Numbered from the stretch's first letter, positions 37,686 to 46,904 are shown. The stretch is 47,858 nucleotides of DNA from a virus (IMGVR_UViG_3300020420_000023:1-47858); one strand, 5' to 3'. Notes: generated by a model not told the origin, from the sequence alone. A program made the numbers and translations.

Positions 37686-39332
37686 CTATTCTCCCCTTGC
37701 CTTTATGCCACCGGGTGTAGTTCTTTCAATTATCTGCATCGCACTTAGCATATTTGCTGTGTTGATATCTGCATTACTTTCAAGAAGAAATTCTTCTAAA
37801 AATTTGTAAGTGCTCGGATCTACTGCATCTTCTATTGCTTGTAAGTCTGAATTAAAATTAAATTCAGGAAGGTTTTCAAAACTAAAAACTGCGTTATTGT
37901 CCACCTCATTTACAAATGGGTTGTTGACTATGTTTGGAGATGCACCCGAAAGAAGCTGTTCTCTAATTACATCTTTAGATCTATGAACTAAAAATTTAAA
38001 ATCATAGAAAGGCATAATTTCATCTTTATCATTTCTTCTAATTTTAAATCCTGAATTTGATTCTTCGTCTCTGACAAGAAGTTTGTTTCTATCTGTGGGA
38101 GATAAATTATTTAATATTGCAGTTACAACTTGTTCTTCTTTTCTGTCTATTAGAGTTTGATTGCCACCGCCTTTTGCATCAAATAATTCTTGATATGAAA
38201 TATCAATTGTTGCAGCTTTGAATCTTGAAGAAATGCTAGAAATTTCATTTGCGTATATTTGAGCAACTTGAGAATCAACTCTATTGGCTACACCAACATC
38301 TAATCTGTCGTATAGTGTTGCTTTTAGTTTTTCAGACTCTCTAAAAGATTCTATAACTGCTAAATTATCACCACTAATCATTTGAGCAATTAGAGCTGTA
38401 CCTGCACTTGCTTGATCTAATAAATCTGTAAGAGAAAGTGCAACTCTGTCATCAGGTGCAAGACTTGGATCTACAACACTTCTATTAGTATCATTTAAGA
38501 CACCGGGGATTGTCTCTACATTATCTTCACCAAAATTTACAGTATAGTTAGCATTTAAGATTACTCTATTAGTATCAGGATCTATTTGATAGTCTGAAAA
38601 ATCTAAAGATACACTTTCTATAGTGCCCTCTCTGTCTCCTTGTTTAAATTTTTTACCCTTGAACTTGTCAGTCTGTAAACTAAACAAACTATTAAGACCC
38701 TCTGAATAACTTTGAAGGTCGAGTGTTTCTATTGAAGACGGATTCTTTTGTATCATATTTGTAAGCTCTGCTGCTGTTTGATATCCCGGAATCATTTGAT
38801 CTTTAAATATATCTAAAGGACTAAAGCCAAATCTGTCTTGTATATCTTGAGCATGAGTTGCAATTTTGTGATAGAAGAAGTCTTTTTTTGGCTGAGAAAA
38901 AGATTGGAATTCATTTGGATCTTCAAATATAGGATTAAATTCTTCATAAAAACCATATAATGCAGTAGCCTCTGCCTCGCCAAGATTTTTCATATTCATA
39001 ATTCTTCTTGACTCAGCTATTTGATTTGTATTATTTAATTGTGATGTTCTTATTTTTTCAGAAAGCTCTCTATATGCATCAGAATTTTTGTAGCTAAGAT
39101 CATCTATTTGTTCTGCTCTTACTTGAGATCTGCCCGGATTAAAAGTAAATCCCTCCAAAAGATCTCCTTGTTCATTAAAGACTTCAGATTTATCTACTCT
39201 GTTTCCATCTTTGTCAGAATAGAAACCAAATTCTACATCTTCCTCCATCTGCATTCTTTCTTTCTGCATACCAAGTTTGGCGAAATCTGTAAATACGCTA
39301 TAACCTGCATTAAATCCTGATGAAAAACTCAT
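37686..39332 (-). CDS. Internal virion protein (548 aa)
   Basis: Large soluble helical and acidic protein starting MSFSSGFNAGYSVFTDFAKL. Has repeated charged segments such as KIRTSQLNNTNQIAESRRI and a C-terminal LLESNADINTANMLSAMQ. It precedes the 1702-residue protein with a four-base interval, and both follow two smaller internal proteins. The order is like podovirus ejection proteins (small, medium, giant). No catalytic motif seen. Internal-core role inferred from position and composition. Confidence 0.65.
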   Translation of the reverse strand: MSFSSGFNAGYSVFTDFAKLGMQKERMQMEEDVEFGFYSDKDGNRVDKSEVFNEQGDLLEGFTFNPGRSQVRAEQIDDLSYKNSDAYRELSEKIRTSQLNNTNQIAESRRIMNMKNLGEAEATALYGFYEEFNPIFEDPNEFQSFSQPKKDFFYHKIATHAQDIQDRFGFSPLDIFKDQMIPGYQTAAELTNMIQKNPSSIETLDLQSYSEGLNSLFSLQTDKFKGKKFKQGDREGTIESVSLDFSDYQIDPDTNRVILNANYTVNFGEDNVETIPGVLNDTNRSVVDPSLAPDDRVALSLTDLLDQASAGTALIAQMISGDNLAVIESFRESEKLKATLYDRLDVGVANRVDSQVAQIYANEISSISSRFKAATIDISYQELFDAKGGGNQTLIDRKEEQVVTAILNNLSPTDRNKLLVRDEESNSGFKIRRNDKDEIMPFYDFKFLVHRSKDVIREQLLSGASPNIVNNPFVNEVDNNAVFSFENLPEFNFNSDLQAIEDAVDPSTYKFLEEFLLESNADINTANMLSAMQIIERTTPGGIKARGE

Positions 39333-39334
39333 AA

Positions 39335-39619
39335 TTAAAATAACTTACTGAATAAAAATCCAGCAAGTGCTCCTATAACTGCTCCGCCCGGTCCTGCAAT
39401 AGAACCCATCTTACCACCTGCTGCCATGTATCCACCTATTGCACCACCAGCTGCTGTAAGGGTTGAAGCTTGATTAAGTTCTGCTGCTTTCATTTGTGCA
39501 TCTATTTGTTCTTGAAGAATAGTATTTCTTGATTCTTCCTCTGCAACTTTGGACAGTCCTCTCATTGCTTGTTCTTTGGTTTTTAGTCCAGTTCCGAGTA
39601 ATCCTAATCCTTTTGCCAT
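39335..39619 (-). CDS. Gly-rich hydrophobic small protein (94 aa)
   Basis: The C-terminal half is a glycine-zipper-like hydrophobic stretch (AAGGAIGGYMAAGGKMGSIA and GPGGAVIGALAGFLFSKLF), about 40 residues, able to insert into membrane. The N-terminal half is helical and charged. Its ATG shares bases with the previous stop (TAATG-type). It sits among internal virion proteins and may form part of a membrane-crossing conduit during ejection, or act as a holin. Both are inference. Confidence 0.6.
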   Translation of the reverse strand: MAKGLGLLGTGLKTKEQAMRGLSKVAEEESRNTILQEQIDAQMKAAELNQASTLTAAGGAIGGYMAAGGKMGSIAGPGGAVIGALAGFLFSKLF

Positions 39620-40107
39620 TATGCTGCTCCTGTAACTGCTCTATCTCTTAAAGAGCTTCCTAATCCACCACTTAATATTTCAAGTCTTCTTTGCTCTGAT
39701 CTTTCTCTTGCAAAGTTTCTTGCTGCTACTAATGATGATGTTTGTGTTCTATTAAAATCAGACATTAGATCTCTATTATCTTGACTTAAACCATAAGAAG
39801 CAAGCCTTCTTGTTTCAGTACCTTGTGCAGTTGCAAACTGTCTAGCTACTGCTGACTGAGCTCTATTTATTTCCTCTGCTTGCAAGTTTCCAAATCCTTC
39901 TGTCATTTGAAAAATTAAATCTTGTTCTATTGGAAAAAATCTATTTAGATAATCTTGGAACTCAGCCTCGTATAGATCTGCTAGAGTTTCTTGTGCAGCC
40001 TGATCACCACTTCTGTATGGATTTACATATGTATATCCAGATGAAGGGGTGTTTGGAAACAGTCCCATGCTTCTGCCCGGTAGTGATGAATAAAAATCTT
40101 CAAACAT
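39619..40107 (-). CDS. Internal virion protein B, paralogue-like (162 aa)
   Basis: Start at ATG 40107 (SD GGATAAT). It reads FEDFYSSLPGRSMGLFPNTP then AEFQDYLNRFFPIEQDLIFQ and RQFATAQGTETRRLASYGLS followed by QTSSLVAARNFARERSEQRR. Helical, with the order Y-x-x-x-F-x-P-x-E, a long helix, L-A-S-Y-G-L-S/x and an Ala-rich end resembling the preceding 192-residue protein, so the two may be diverged copies. By position a T7-gp14-like core protein; no direct evidence. Confidence 0.6.
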   Translation of the reverse strand: MFEDFYSSLPGRSMGLFPNTPSSGYTYVNPYRSGDQAAQETLADLYEAEFQDYLNRFFPIEQDLIFQMTEGFGNLQAEEINRAQSAVARQFATAQGTETRRLASYGLSQDNRDLMSDFNRTQTSSLVAARNFARERSEQRRLEILSGGLGSSLRDRAVTGAA

Positions 40108-40108
40108 A

Positions 40109-40687
40109 TTATCCGAATAACCCCATTCCCATACCGTAGCCAACACCAGCTCCTACTGCCGTTCCTACAGCTTGTTGTCTAGCTGTATAGTCTGTTAATC
40201 CTGCTCTTGCCTCTCCTCTAGCAACATTACCTGCAAGTGTCGCAACATCACCTAAACCTGACATAGCAGTTCCAGCTTGACCCTGACCTATTGCAACAAT
40301 ATTTTCTAATCCTTGATAGTATCTATCTAGCTGTGCTGATTGACCAGCTGCTGAACCTCTGCCAATAGAAGATCCTTGCACATTTGTAATATTGCTTACA
40401 TTTGCTCTAAATTTACCACTACTTGGATCTACACCAGAAGATGTCATTCTGTTGATAACCATATTTCTTGCATTTTGAAATTCTGGATTTAGTGATGCTG
40501 AAACTACACCAGCTACATCTGCAAATTTTCCTACACTTGTTAAATTAAGAACCTCTCCAATAAATTGATTTTCAAGAGGAACATAGTATTGCTGATATAA
40601 ATTAAATCTTCTTGCAGCAATATTCGCAAGTTTTTTTGTTGATTCTGAATCTTTTATTTGTGTTGATCCGCCGCCACCGCCTGACAT
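40109..40687 (-). CDS. Internal virion protein A (192 aa)
   Basis: Starts with a Gly-rich tag (MSGGGGGSTQIKDSEST), then RRFNLYQQYYVPLENQFIGE, a helix with NPEFQNARNMVINRMTSSGV and DPSSGKFRANVSNITNVQGS, then an Ala/Gly-rich C-terminus (AVGTAVGAGVGYGMGMGLFG) that could contact membrane. This layout is typical of the small internal core proteins of podoviruses. The gene follows the GNAT-like gene with a one-base overlap. Role by position. Confidence 0.65.
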   Translation of the reverse strand: MSGGGGGSTQIKDSESTKKLANIAARRFNLYQQYYVPLENQFIGEVLNLTSVGKFADVAGVVSASLNPEFQNARNMVINRMTSSGVDPSSGKFRANVSNITNVQGSSIGRGSAAGQSAQLDRYYQGLENIVAIGQGQAGTAMSGLGDVATLAGNVARGEARAGLTDYTARQQAVGTAVGAGVGYGMGMGLFG

Positions 40688-41091
40688 TATATTTCTTTCT
40701 CCGTTAAATAATTAGTTACTTTATAACCTCTGATTGTAAGAGCTTCAGCTAAAGAAATCCATGGAGTCCAAAACTCTATCTTGTTGCAACCTTTTTCTCT
40801 AGCCATTTGTTCTATGTAATCCATGTACTGATCTGCTGCCTTGCCTCTTTTATCGTATGCAACCCATATTAATAATGATTTAGATGGCTGAAAGATATTA
40901 GGCTTCTCTTGTAATATTATAAAGCTTTCACAAGGTTTTTGCTCAATATCTATGTACAGCTCTGCTATACCATTTAATAAGACTGAATATATGTCTTCTG
41001 GTCTCCACTCTGGTTTTGCTTGATTTTTTATTTCCCGCAAACCAGGCTCTATGGAATCCCAATAAACTCTTACATCAGCTTGAGTCAACAT
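40687..41091 (-). CDS. GNAT-fold-like gp13-type protein (134 aa)
   Basis: A helical N-terminus (SIEPGLREIKNQAKPEWRPE) precedes an acetyltransferase-like pattern: FIILQEKPNIFQPSKSLLIW then YMDYIEQMAREKGCNKIEFW and EALTIRGYKVTNYL. The order strand, helix with A-x-x-x-G-C, strand and x-x-R-G-Y-x-x-x-x resembles GNAT folds. Proteins of this size and place occur in podoviruses as gp13-like factors. No acetyl-CoA binding loop is clear, so it may be catalytically inactive. Confidence 0.6.
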   Translation of the reverse strand: MLTQADVRVYWDSIEPGLREIKNQAKPEWRPEDIYSVLLNGIAELYIDIEQKPCESFIILQEKPNIFQPSKSLLIWVAYDKRGKAADQYMDYIEQMAREKGCNKIEFWTPWISLAEALTIRGYKVTNYLTEKEI

Positions 41092-41133
41092 TTTTCTTGT
41101 AAGATATCACTTTTTATTATATGTATCAAAGGT

Positions 41134-41379
41134 CTAATCCACTGGTTTTGTTGGAAAAGACCAATCCATTATAGATCCATTATATGGATGACTCTCTTCA
41201 TCGCTTACATAATTATCATGATTTCTTAAATTATTTGGTATATCTCTAAGAGCTTGTCTATAAGTTGCCCATTCTAATTTTTTTTCCGCAGTTAAAGGAC
41301 TGTCTGGTATTTGTGTCCAGTCAGAATCTCTTAGCTTTGAATTCCTTTTATCAATAATGTCATCCCAAAATTCTTTCAT
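41134..41379 (-). CDS. Tail assembly chaperone-like protein (81 aa)
   Basis: Contains RDSDWTQIPDSPLTAEKKLE then WATYRQALRDIPNN at residues 17-50. This is the signature R-x-x-x-L-x-x-(C/S)-D-W-T-x-x-P-D-(A/S)-P-L-T...Y-R-Q-x-L-R-D-(I/L)-P of phage tail assembly chaperone-like proteins, often next to fibre genes. Here it follows the repeat-rich fibre after one base. Strong family match, role by analogy. Confidence 0.8.
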   Translation of the reverse strand: MKEFWDDIIDKRNSKLRDSDWTQIPDSPLTAEKKLEWATYRQALRDIPNNLRNHDNYVSDEESHPYNGSIMDWSFPTKPVD

Positions 41380-41380
41380 A

Positions 41381-43360
41381 TTATTTATTTAATCCTAATA
41401 CATTTATAAAACCAGATTTATAACTTGAAACCCCATCATCACCAATACCAAAACACCAAATGTAATGTTCTGTGTTACCTGGCAAGCTTACTTTTGCATT
41501 TAAATTATGCACTCCCAAAGAATGACTTCCTGAAGAGGTAATTTTGTCTGTAAAAACATAATGACTGTTTGTAGTAGATCTAAAGTCTGTGGCAGATGTT
41601 GTTGCTTTCATTGCAACCGCAAAGACACACTCAGAAGTAGAAGAACTACTACCTGTAAAATCAAGACCAGTCATAATTAAAAAATCTCTATTTCCAGAGT
41701 AAGCAGCTGTAGTAAAATTAAAACTAAATAAAGGAACTGCTGATCCTTGATCTCCCACTACATCTCCTTGTGATATTGATGGGCTTGCAGAAGTAGATGA
41801 CTCCCCTGCAATATGTTTTGGAAAACCATTAGCTCCGTATGATGTTCTTTGAATTTCTGAAAAAGAAATACTTTGACCATTATCTGATTCGTTTTGACCA
41901 GATGTGCCTCCAATGAAACCAACTGAACCAGTATTAACATGAGAAAATGCATCAAAGTTTCCAAGAATTAATCTGCCTTGACCATCTGTATCAAGAGTTA
42001 CATCATCTATTTGTATTCTGTCAGCGTTAATAAAACCTGCATTTATCTTTGATGCATCAAGGCTCGCTATTTTGGCGTTGTCTATAGCTGCATCTGCGAT
42101 CTTTGCATTTATAATTGCACCATCCGCAATCTTTGCAGAAAGTATTGCTGCATCTCCAATAATTCCAGAAGCCGCTGTAATAGTACCCGCCACCATTTCT
42201 GAAGCCGTTATTGTGTTAGCCGCTATCTCTGAAGCTGTTACTGCATTAGCTTGTATTTTGTCAGATGTAATTGCATTGGTTTGTATATTAGATGCAACAA
42301 TACTATTTGCTGCAAGTTTTCCTGCAACTATTGCACCTGCTGTTATTTTTGCACTGGTAATAGCATTAGCTTGTATTTTGTCAGATGTAATTGCATCTGC
42401 ATTTATTTTAACAGCGGTAATTGCATTTGAAGCAATTGTGTCAGCTGTAATAGCACCAGCATTGATTTTTGCTGTAGTTATTGCGTTTGCATTTATTTTT
42501 CCTGTTGTTATTGCATTATCTGTAATTTTTGTGGAGGTGATTGCATTATCAGCAAGCTGTGCAGTCTGCACCGCATTATCTGCAAGTTTGGCATTGGTAA
42601 CAGCATCAACACCAAGTTTTGATTCTACTATTGCACCAGCAGCAATAACATCACCCTGTATTGCATTGACTGCTATTTTGGCATTTGTTACAGCATCAGT
42701 TGCTATTTTTACTTCTTCTACTGCTCCGTCTACAAGCTTTGCTGCTGTTATAAGATTATCTGCTATTTCAGAAGTATTAATTAAAGAAGTAGTTGCTGAA
42801 AGTCCTGAAGTGCTTTGTGCTGGTCCTGCAACATCGTTACGATTTACATGACGAATAAAATAAAATCTTGTTTGACCTTGTGAGACTTGATGTGTAAAAA
42901 CAGAAGCCGTTGTTTGTCCTAAAAATTTTGGAGAACCTCTGCCCTTACTAATTTCAATTGAAGCAAAATCATTCGTTGTACTCACGAATATTTCTGTATG
43001 AGAATGTCCAGCATAGCTTGGATAGTCCCAAGATATTAAAACATTTTGAAAAGCTCCGCTTGCCGATGCACCACTAGGAGCTGTAGGAGTCTCAACACCT
43101 TGTTCATCTCCTTGACCTATTACAAAGTCTGAACCGCCTTCTGTAATTAAAAATTGTTTTTTTGCTATTCCAGCATTTATTAGATCATTAAATGTAACAG
43201 CTCTGTCTAGGTCATCACCCTTCTCCCCAGTAAGTTGTTGTAAATTATCTACAACTGACTGAGCAAATCTTTTACCTTCGGCACTAAAATCTCTTGGAAC
43301 ATTAAAAGATCCTCTTGCACCTTTTCTAATTCTTTTCTTTTGAAGAAGATTGTTAGCCAC
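41381..43360 (-). CDS. Repeat-rich tail fibre protein (659 aa)
   Basis: Fibre with four parts: an N-terminal virion-attachment-like segment (1-70), a fibronectin-type-III-like domain near 90-185 (FQNVLISWDYPSY ... FYFIRHVNRNDVAGP), a long repeat zone near 192-440 with units of the type DNAITTGKINANAIT/SDKIQANAITSAKI (period about 10 residues), and a C-terminal beta domain (about 450-659, ending SGFINVLGLNK). The repeats give a stiff beta-helical shaft. GTG start sharing one base with the previous TAG. Lies beside a tail assembly chaperone-like gene. Confidence 0.85.
   Translation of the reverse strand: MANNLLQKKRIRKGARGSFNVPRDFSAEGKRFAQSVVDNLQQLTGEKGDDLDRAVTFNDLINAGIAKKQFLITEGGSDFVIGQGDEQGVETPTAPSGASASGAFQNVLISWDYPSYAGHSHTEIFVSTTNDFASIEISKGRGSPKFLGQTTASVFTHQVSQGQTRFYFIRHVNRNDVAGPAQSTSGLSATTSLINTSEIADNLITAAKLVDGAVEEVKIATDAVTNAKIAVNAIQGDVIAAGAIVESKLGVDAVTNAKLADNAVQTAQLADNAITSTKITDNAITTGKINANAITTAKINAGAITADTIASNAITAVKINADAITSDKIQANAITSAKITAGAIVAGKLAANSIVASNIQTNAITSDKIQANAVTASEIAANTITASEMVAGTITAASGIIGDAAILSAKIADGAIINAKIADAAIDNAKIASLDASKINAGFINADRIQIDDVTLDTDGQGRLILGNFDAFSHVNTGSVGFIGGTSGQNESDNGQSISFSEIQRTSYGANGFPKHIAGESSTSASPSISQGDVVGDQGSAVPLFSFNFTTAAYSGNRDFLIMTGLDFTGSSSSTSECVFAVAMKATTSATDFRSTTNSHYVFTDKITSSGSHSLGVHNLNAKVSLPGNTEHYIWCFGIGDDGVSSYKSGFINVLGLNK
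42040..42785 (-). repeat. Tandem repeats in the fibre gene (A-x-T-x-x-K-I units)
   Basis: The coding strand holds about twenty imperfect direct repeats of ~30 bp or multiples (encoding NAIT-x-x-K-I-x-A). At the DNA level related units such as GATGTAATTGCAT on the plus strand recur (for example near 42265 and 42385). This makes a likely site of replication slippage and fibre-length variation. Confidence 0.75.
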
Positions 43361-45051
43361 TATGTTATCTCCTGTGGGCTTTCATAAACACAAACTTCAT
43401 TGATAGTATCAGTACCCTCAAGTTGTATTTCAAAAGATTTAGCTTGATATCCTCCCGGTAATCTAAATATATTTGCACTTGTTACTGTTTGTGTATGTTT
43501 GAGAGAACCATCAGCAAAAAGTTTGAATGTTAATGAACTATAAGAATCTGCACTTACTTTTGCCACACCGGGGCATATAGGTCTATTAGTATAAAAAACT
43601 TTTGACTTCCAAGAATATGATCTTCTAGTTGAATTAGTAGCAAATTCTTTTAACACACCATCTATTACAAGATAAAGACTGTCTTCTTCTCTGTCGTTAA
43701 AACCAGCAGTTGCATAAAAATCTAAATTTACAAAGGCATTTTTACCGCCCCTTGGATCAAACAAAAATCCTTTCTTGGTTGAGTTATCAGATCCATCGAA
43801 AGTAAAACCAATATACTTTCCTTCGTATTCATATGCTTCTACATTTGTAGGATAATATTCTGATTGCCATTGATCTCTCGTTAATATTTGTTGAGTTATT
43901 AGCTGTATTCCAGAATTTGAAGCTAATACTAAACCGTCTGGAGATGCATAAATAGCATATTCTCCCATATCTACTAAAGATCTTTTATTTGTGCAAGGAA
44001 GATTGGCATCTATTTCTACCATAGCCATAGCTGATGGATCTGTTCCTGATGCCATCAATGGCTTACCTTTGGTTGTAACTAACAGACCAGAGGCTATTGA
44101 TGCTAGTCCAACAATATCATCCTTTGTTGTGAGTTGATTTTGTAAAGGGTATGAGTGAGGCAAGAATGCTTCACTAAATAATAAAGTGTTACCTGCAAAA
44201 CCAGCTGTAATCCCATTAGGCATAGCTGTAATTCCAAGCATAGGACCATCTGGATGATCACTTGACACATCATCTGGTGGTGCAAGATTGTCTGCTGATT
44301 CTATTTCTTCTCCTAAAAGGTCATCTAAAACCGCCTCTGTTGTGCTTCCTGAAGAAGTTCCACTAACATCTTTAACAAATCTAAAAACACCATTCACATC
44401 TGTTCTATAAATCCTTCTTTTTGAAATAGAAAGATTGCCACTTGATGCGGCTGGCAAAGCTATAGTAACAGTAGCACCGTTTGGTGCATCTACTATTTGA
44501 GTAGAATCAACAGAAGATGGTGGACCCTCTTCACCAAAGGTTGTAATTTCTGTGTAAATATATGCTCTTGAGTTTGTTGCTGCACCTGAGGCTGCTGTAG
44601 AATTATCAACAGATATAGAGGTTATTGCACCCGGTCTGGGTAAACCCAACCTAAAAGAAGCTGCTGGATATGGTCCTGATCCTGAAATTAAATTAGATTG
44701 TCCTCCGTATTTTGGAAAACCACCTGATCCAGTAAAATAAAATCTATTAAAAGAATCTTCTTTGATTGGACTTTTGATAATATCTACATCATCTGTAAAG
44801 GTTAGCCAATTAGAACTTGTAGCTCTAAATATTGTTCTTGTGCTTGAAGAGATATGAGATGCTGGATGAGAGCTTGGCTCTGAGCTATGATTGTTGTCTG
44901 TTTTTAATCCTTCAATACGACCAGAGTCTAAAAAGACATTCTGTGCATCTTGAGCCACATCCTCTGGTAAAAGTCTTGGTGATACTTTTTTATTGAGTCC
45001 TGAAAAAGTTGTAAGTTTAAATCCTGCCACATTAACTATCCCTGCTGACAC
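43360..45051 (-). CDS. Tail nozzle/tubular-like protein (563 aa)
   Basis: Beta-rich protein common in marine podovirus genomes. It begins VAGFKLTTFSGLNKKVSPRL then LPEDVAQDAQNVFLDSGRIE, the pattern of a tail hub/nozzle subunit (the motif G-L-N-x-x-x-S-P-x-L...D-A-x-N-V-x-x-x-x-G-x-I). The remainder is a propeller-like repetition of strands (for example AGNTLLFSEAFLPHSYPLQN). It follows the holin gene with a 20-base overlap. GTG at 45051 is the first start; a GTG seven codons later, behind AGGG, is an alternative. Nozzle assignment by pattern and position. Confidence 0.7.
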   Translation of the reverse strand: MSAGIVNVAGFKLTTFSGLNKKVSPRLLPEDVAQDAQNVFLDSGRIEGLKTDNNHSSEPSSHPASHISSSTRTIFRATSSNWLTFTDDVDIIKSPIKEDSFNRFYFTGSGGFPKYGGQSNLISGSGPYPAASFRLGLPRPGAITSISVDNSTAASGAATNSRAYIYTEITTFGEEGPPSSVDSTQIVDAPNGATVTIALPAASSGNLSISKRRIYRTDVNGVFRFVKDVSGTSSGSTTEAVLDDLLGEEIESADNLAPPDDVSSDHPDGPMLGITAMPNGITAGFAGNTLLFSEAFLPHSYPLQNQLTTKDDIVGLASIASGLLVTTKGKPLMASGTDPSAMAMVEIDANLPCTNKRSLVDMGEYAIYASPDGLVLASNSGIQLITQQILTRDQWQSEYYPTNVEAYEYEGKYIGFTFDGSDNSTKKGFLFDPRGGKNAFVNLDFYATAGFNDREEDSLYLVIDGVLKEFATNSTRRSYSWKSKVFYTNRPICPGVAKVSADSYSSLTFKLFADGSLKHTQTVTSANIFRLPGGYQAKSFEIQLEGTDTINEVCVYESPQEIT

Positions 45052-45430
45052 CTTTTATTTTTTCGTATGATCTTAAGCCCGACATTCCAAGCATAGCCAT
45101 AAGAATTGTAGATAATTGAGTAAAATCAAACTCGGGAAGATCTACATCAACACCAGCTATATTTACACCAAATTGTATCATAGGTGCGAGTAAGAAGTGA
45201 TATAGCATAGATATTGAACAAGTCCATCCAACACTCGGTCTCCAGCCGCTTACAAAAATAGATTTATGTTCTGCCTCTATCTTATTGACAGATATTTGAG
45301 CTAAGTTTGCTCTATGTAGTTCAGTCTTGAGCTCATGCTCAAGTTTCATTTTAAGATCTTTGTCAGCTACAAATTTACCAAGAACTTTATCTGCAACACC
45401 TATAACTGATTCGGTTATTGTATTACTCAT
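45032..45430 (-). CDS. Three-TM holin of the GTA type (132 aa)
   Basis: Predicted holin that makes membrane lesions for lysis. Start ATG at 45430 (a longer form from 45454 would add eight residues). It has a cytoplasmic amphipathic N-terminal region, FVSGWRPSVGWTCSISMLYH and FLLAPMIQFG as membrane segments, then LSTILMAMLGMSGLRSYEKI. The W-R-P-x-x-G-W and final L-G-x-x-G-L-R-x-x-E-K marks are those of the GTA_holin_3TM family, common in Alphaproteobacteria. It overlaps both neighbours. Confidence 0.82.
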   Translation of the reverse strand: MSNTITESVIGVADKVLGKFVADKDLKMKLEHELKTELHRANLAQISVNKIEAEHKSIFVSGWRPSVGWTCSISMLYHFLLAPMIQFGVNIAGVDVDLPEFDFTQLSTILMAMLGMSGLRSYEKIKGVSRDS

Positions 45431-46899
45431 TATCCTACCATGTACCCCCACCAATATGCTTGACCACCGTATACTGTTGCATTAGCATCCATAGAGCTAC
45501 CCATTACTCTTACGGTTATTTCATCATTTGCATTACATTCAATTAAACATTGATGGCTGACATTACTATGTGACTGAGCTTGTGCACCAGCTTGAATTGT
45601 GCTTGAGTAATTGCTTCCGTCTTTATAGAAAGCAAAATTAAAAATACCAGTAGTCCAAGGATAAACTAAAAAGTTTGCTCCAAATAAATAAACGCCTGCA
45701 TGAGGAGCAGTAAATACTCCGTTAGAATGATTGTTTTTTCTATCAAAAGCTTCTGAATTAAAACCTACTGTAACATAACTACCAGTTATCGTTTGAGAGC
45801 TAGTTAATTTAGCCATAAATGCTGGCTGTTCAGGCATTTCCACCATGCCTGTTGCGGTAACTTTAAACCTTGTTGACATACCTGAACTAGAGGTTCCAGT
45901 TTTAACAATAAAGCCAGAGGAATCATTATTGCTTGTATCACCTCTGTAAAATCCTATTTGTGCTCTTGGGTATCCTGCACTAGCTAAATCTGTATAATAT
46001 TCTGTAAGAGCTTCTGCTGCCCAACCTTGGTTTTCGCTCCAAATTCTTTGGACTATCTGTGAACTTCCTGCTACTGCTGTGGGCACTTTAACATCATGAA
46101 AATAAGATGGTGATGCTCCGATCCCAACCTTTCTATTAAAAGTTGCATCTCCTGCTTCTGACATATCAATTCTTAGTGCTTCAACACTTGAACCACCGTC
46201 ATCTCCTACGAGTACTATGTCTTTATCTTGTGTTGGATTGTTAAAATAAAAGTCGCCACTTGATACATAAGTTTTACCAAATGTTGTACCTGAGGATAAA
46301 AAGTGTATTTCAGCATTACCAGCATCAAGTGATACTGTACTAGAATTTTTGACTGCTCCTCCAATATATAAATCTTTAAATCTAGCATCTGAGGCACCAA
46401 TATCCATGTGATTGTCTCTTGCTGCATTTGCTGCTGTTATATTAAAGAATTTAGTACCGCCTGAGTGTATTCTTATACCACCATTTGAACCCCCTAAAAA
46501 TCCTGCGGTTGTTGTCACAGATGAAGCTGTAACTGCTCCTGAAAAAGTACCAGTTGTTGCAGTAACACCTGCATTAAAAGTAGCGGCACCTGCATCAGAC
46601 ATATCAAGTGTGAGGGCAGTTATATTTGTGCCACCATCATCTCCTCTAAAAACAATATCAGCATCTTGTATAGAACTTTGTATTCTTAAATTATTACTAG
46701 CATTTCTTATTTGTCCAAATGTTGTACCATTATCTTTAAAAAATACATCTGCTCCATCAACATCTAAGATTATGTCCCCACCAGCATCAATAGTTAAATT
46801 ACCACTATCAGAAATAGTAGAGCCATCAATAGTAATATCATCAACCGTTAAGGTTGTTAGAGTATCTAGGTTATCTGATGTGATCTTAGTATTAGCCAT
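45430..46899 (-). CDS. Tail fibre protein with C1q-like domain (489 aa)
   Basis: N-terminal segment MANTKITSDNLDTLTTLTVD, then a shaft of repeating beta units (STISDSGNLTIDAGGDIILD and others), with DGGTNITALTLDMSDAGAAT repeated twice in related form (about 85-105 and 240-255). The C-terminal ~135 residues (about 355-489) have C1q/TNF-like pattern: QPAFMAKLTSSQTITGSY, FTAPHAGVYLFGANFLVYPW and final YWWGYMVG. Probable receptor-binding fibre. ATG shares bases with the neighbour stop. It precedes the holin. Confidence 0.85.
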   Translation of the reverse strand: MANTKITSDNLDTLTTLTVDDITIDGSTISDSGNLTIDAGGDIILDVDGADVFFKDNGTTFGQIRNASNNLRIQSSIQDADIVFRGDDGGTNITALTLDMSDAGAATFNAGVTATTGTFSGAVTASSVTTTAGFLGGSNGGIRIHSGGTKFFNITAANAARDNHMDIGASDARFKDLYIGGAVKNSSTVSLDAGNAEIHFLSSGTTFGKTYVSSGDFYFNNPTQDKDIVLVGDDGGSSVEALRIDMSEAGDATFNRKVGIGASPSYFHDVKVPTAVAGSSQIVQRIWSENQGWAAEALTEYYTDLASAGYPRAQIGFYRGDTSNNDSSGFIVKTGTSSSGMSTRFKVTATGMVEMPEQPAFMAKLTSSQTITGSYVTVGFNSEAFDRKNNHSNGVFTAPHAGVYLFGANFLVYPWTTGIFNFAFYKDGSNYSSTIQAGAQAQSHSNVSHQCLIECNANDEITVRVMGSSMDANATVYGGQAYWWGYMVG

Positions 46900-46904
46900 T
46901 TCTG

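Noticed and set aside
42040-42785. Regularly spaced DNA repeats considered as a CRISPR array
   Set aside because: The repeats are imperfect, in frame with a fibre protein, and have no unique spacers.
42072-42851. Long plus-strand open frame opposite the fibre repeats, rich in Ala/Ile
   Set aside because: Low-complexity mirror of the repeat-rich fibre on the other strand, without a ribosome binding site or recognisable fold.
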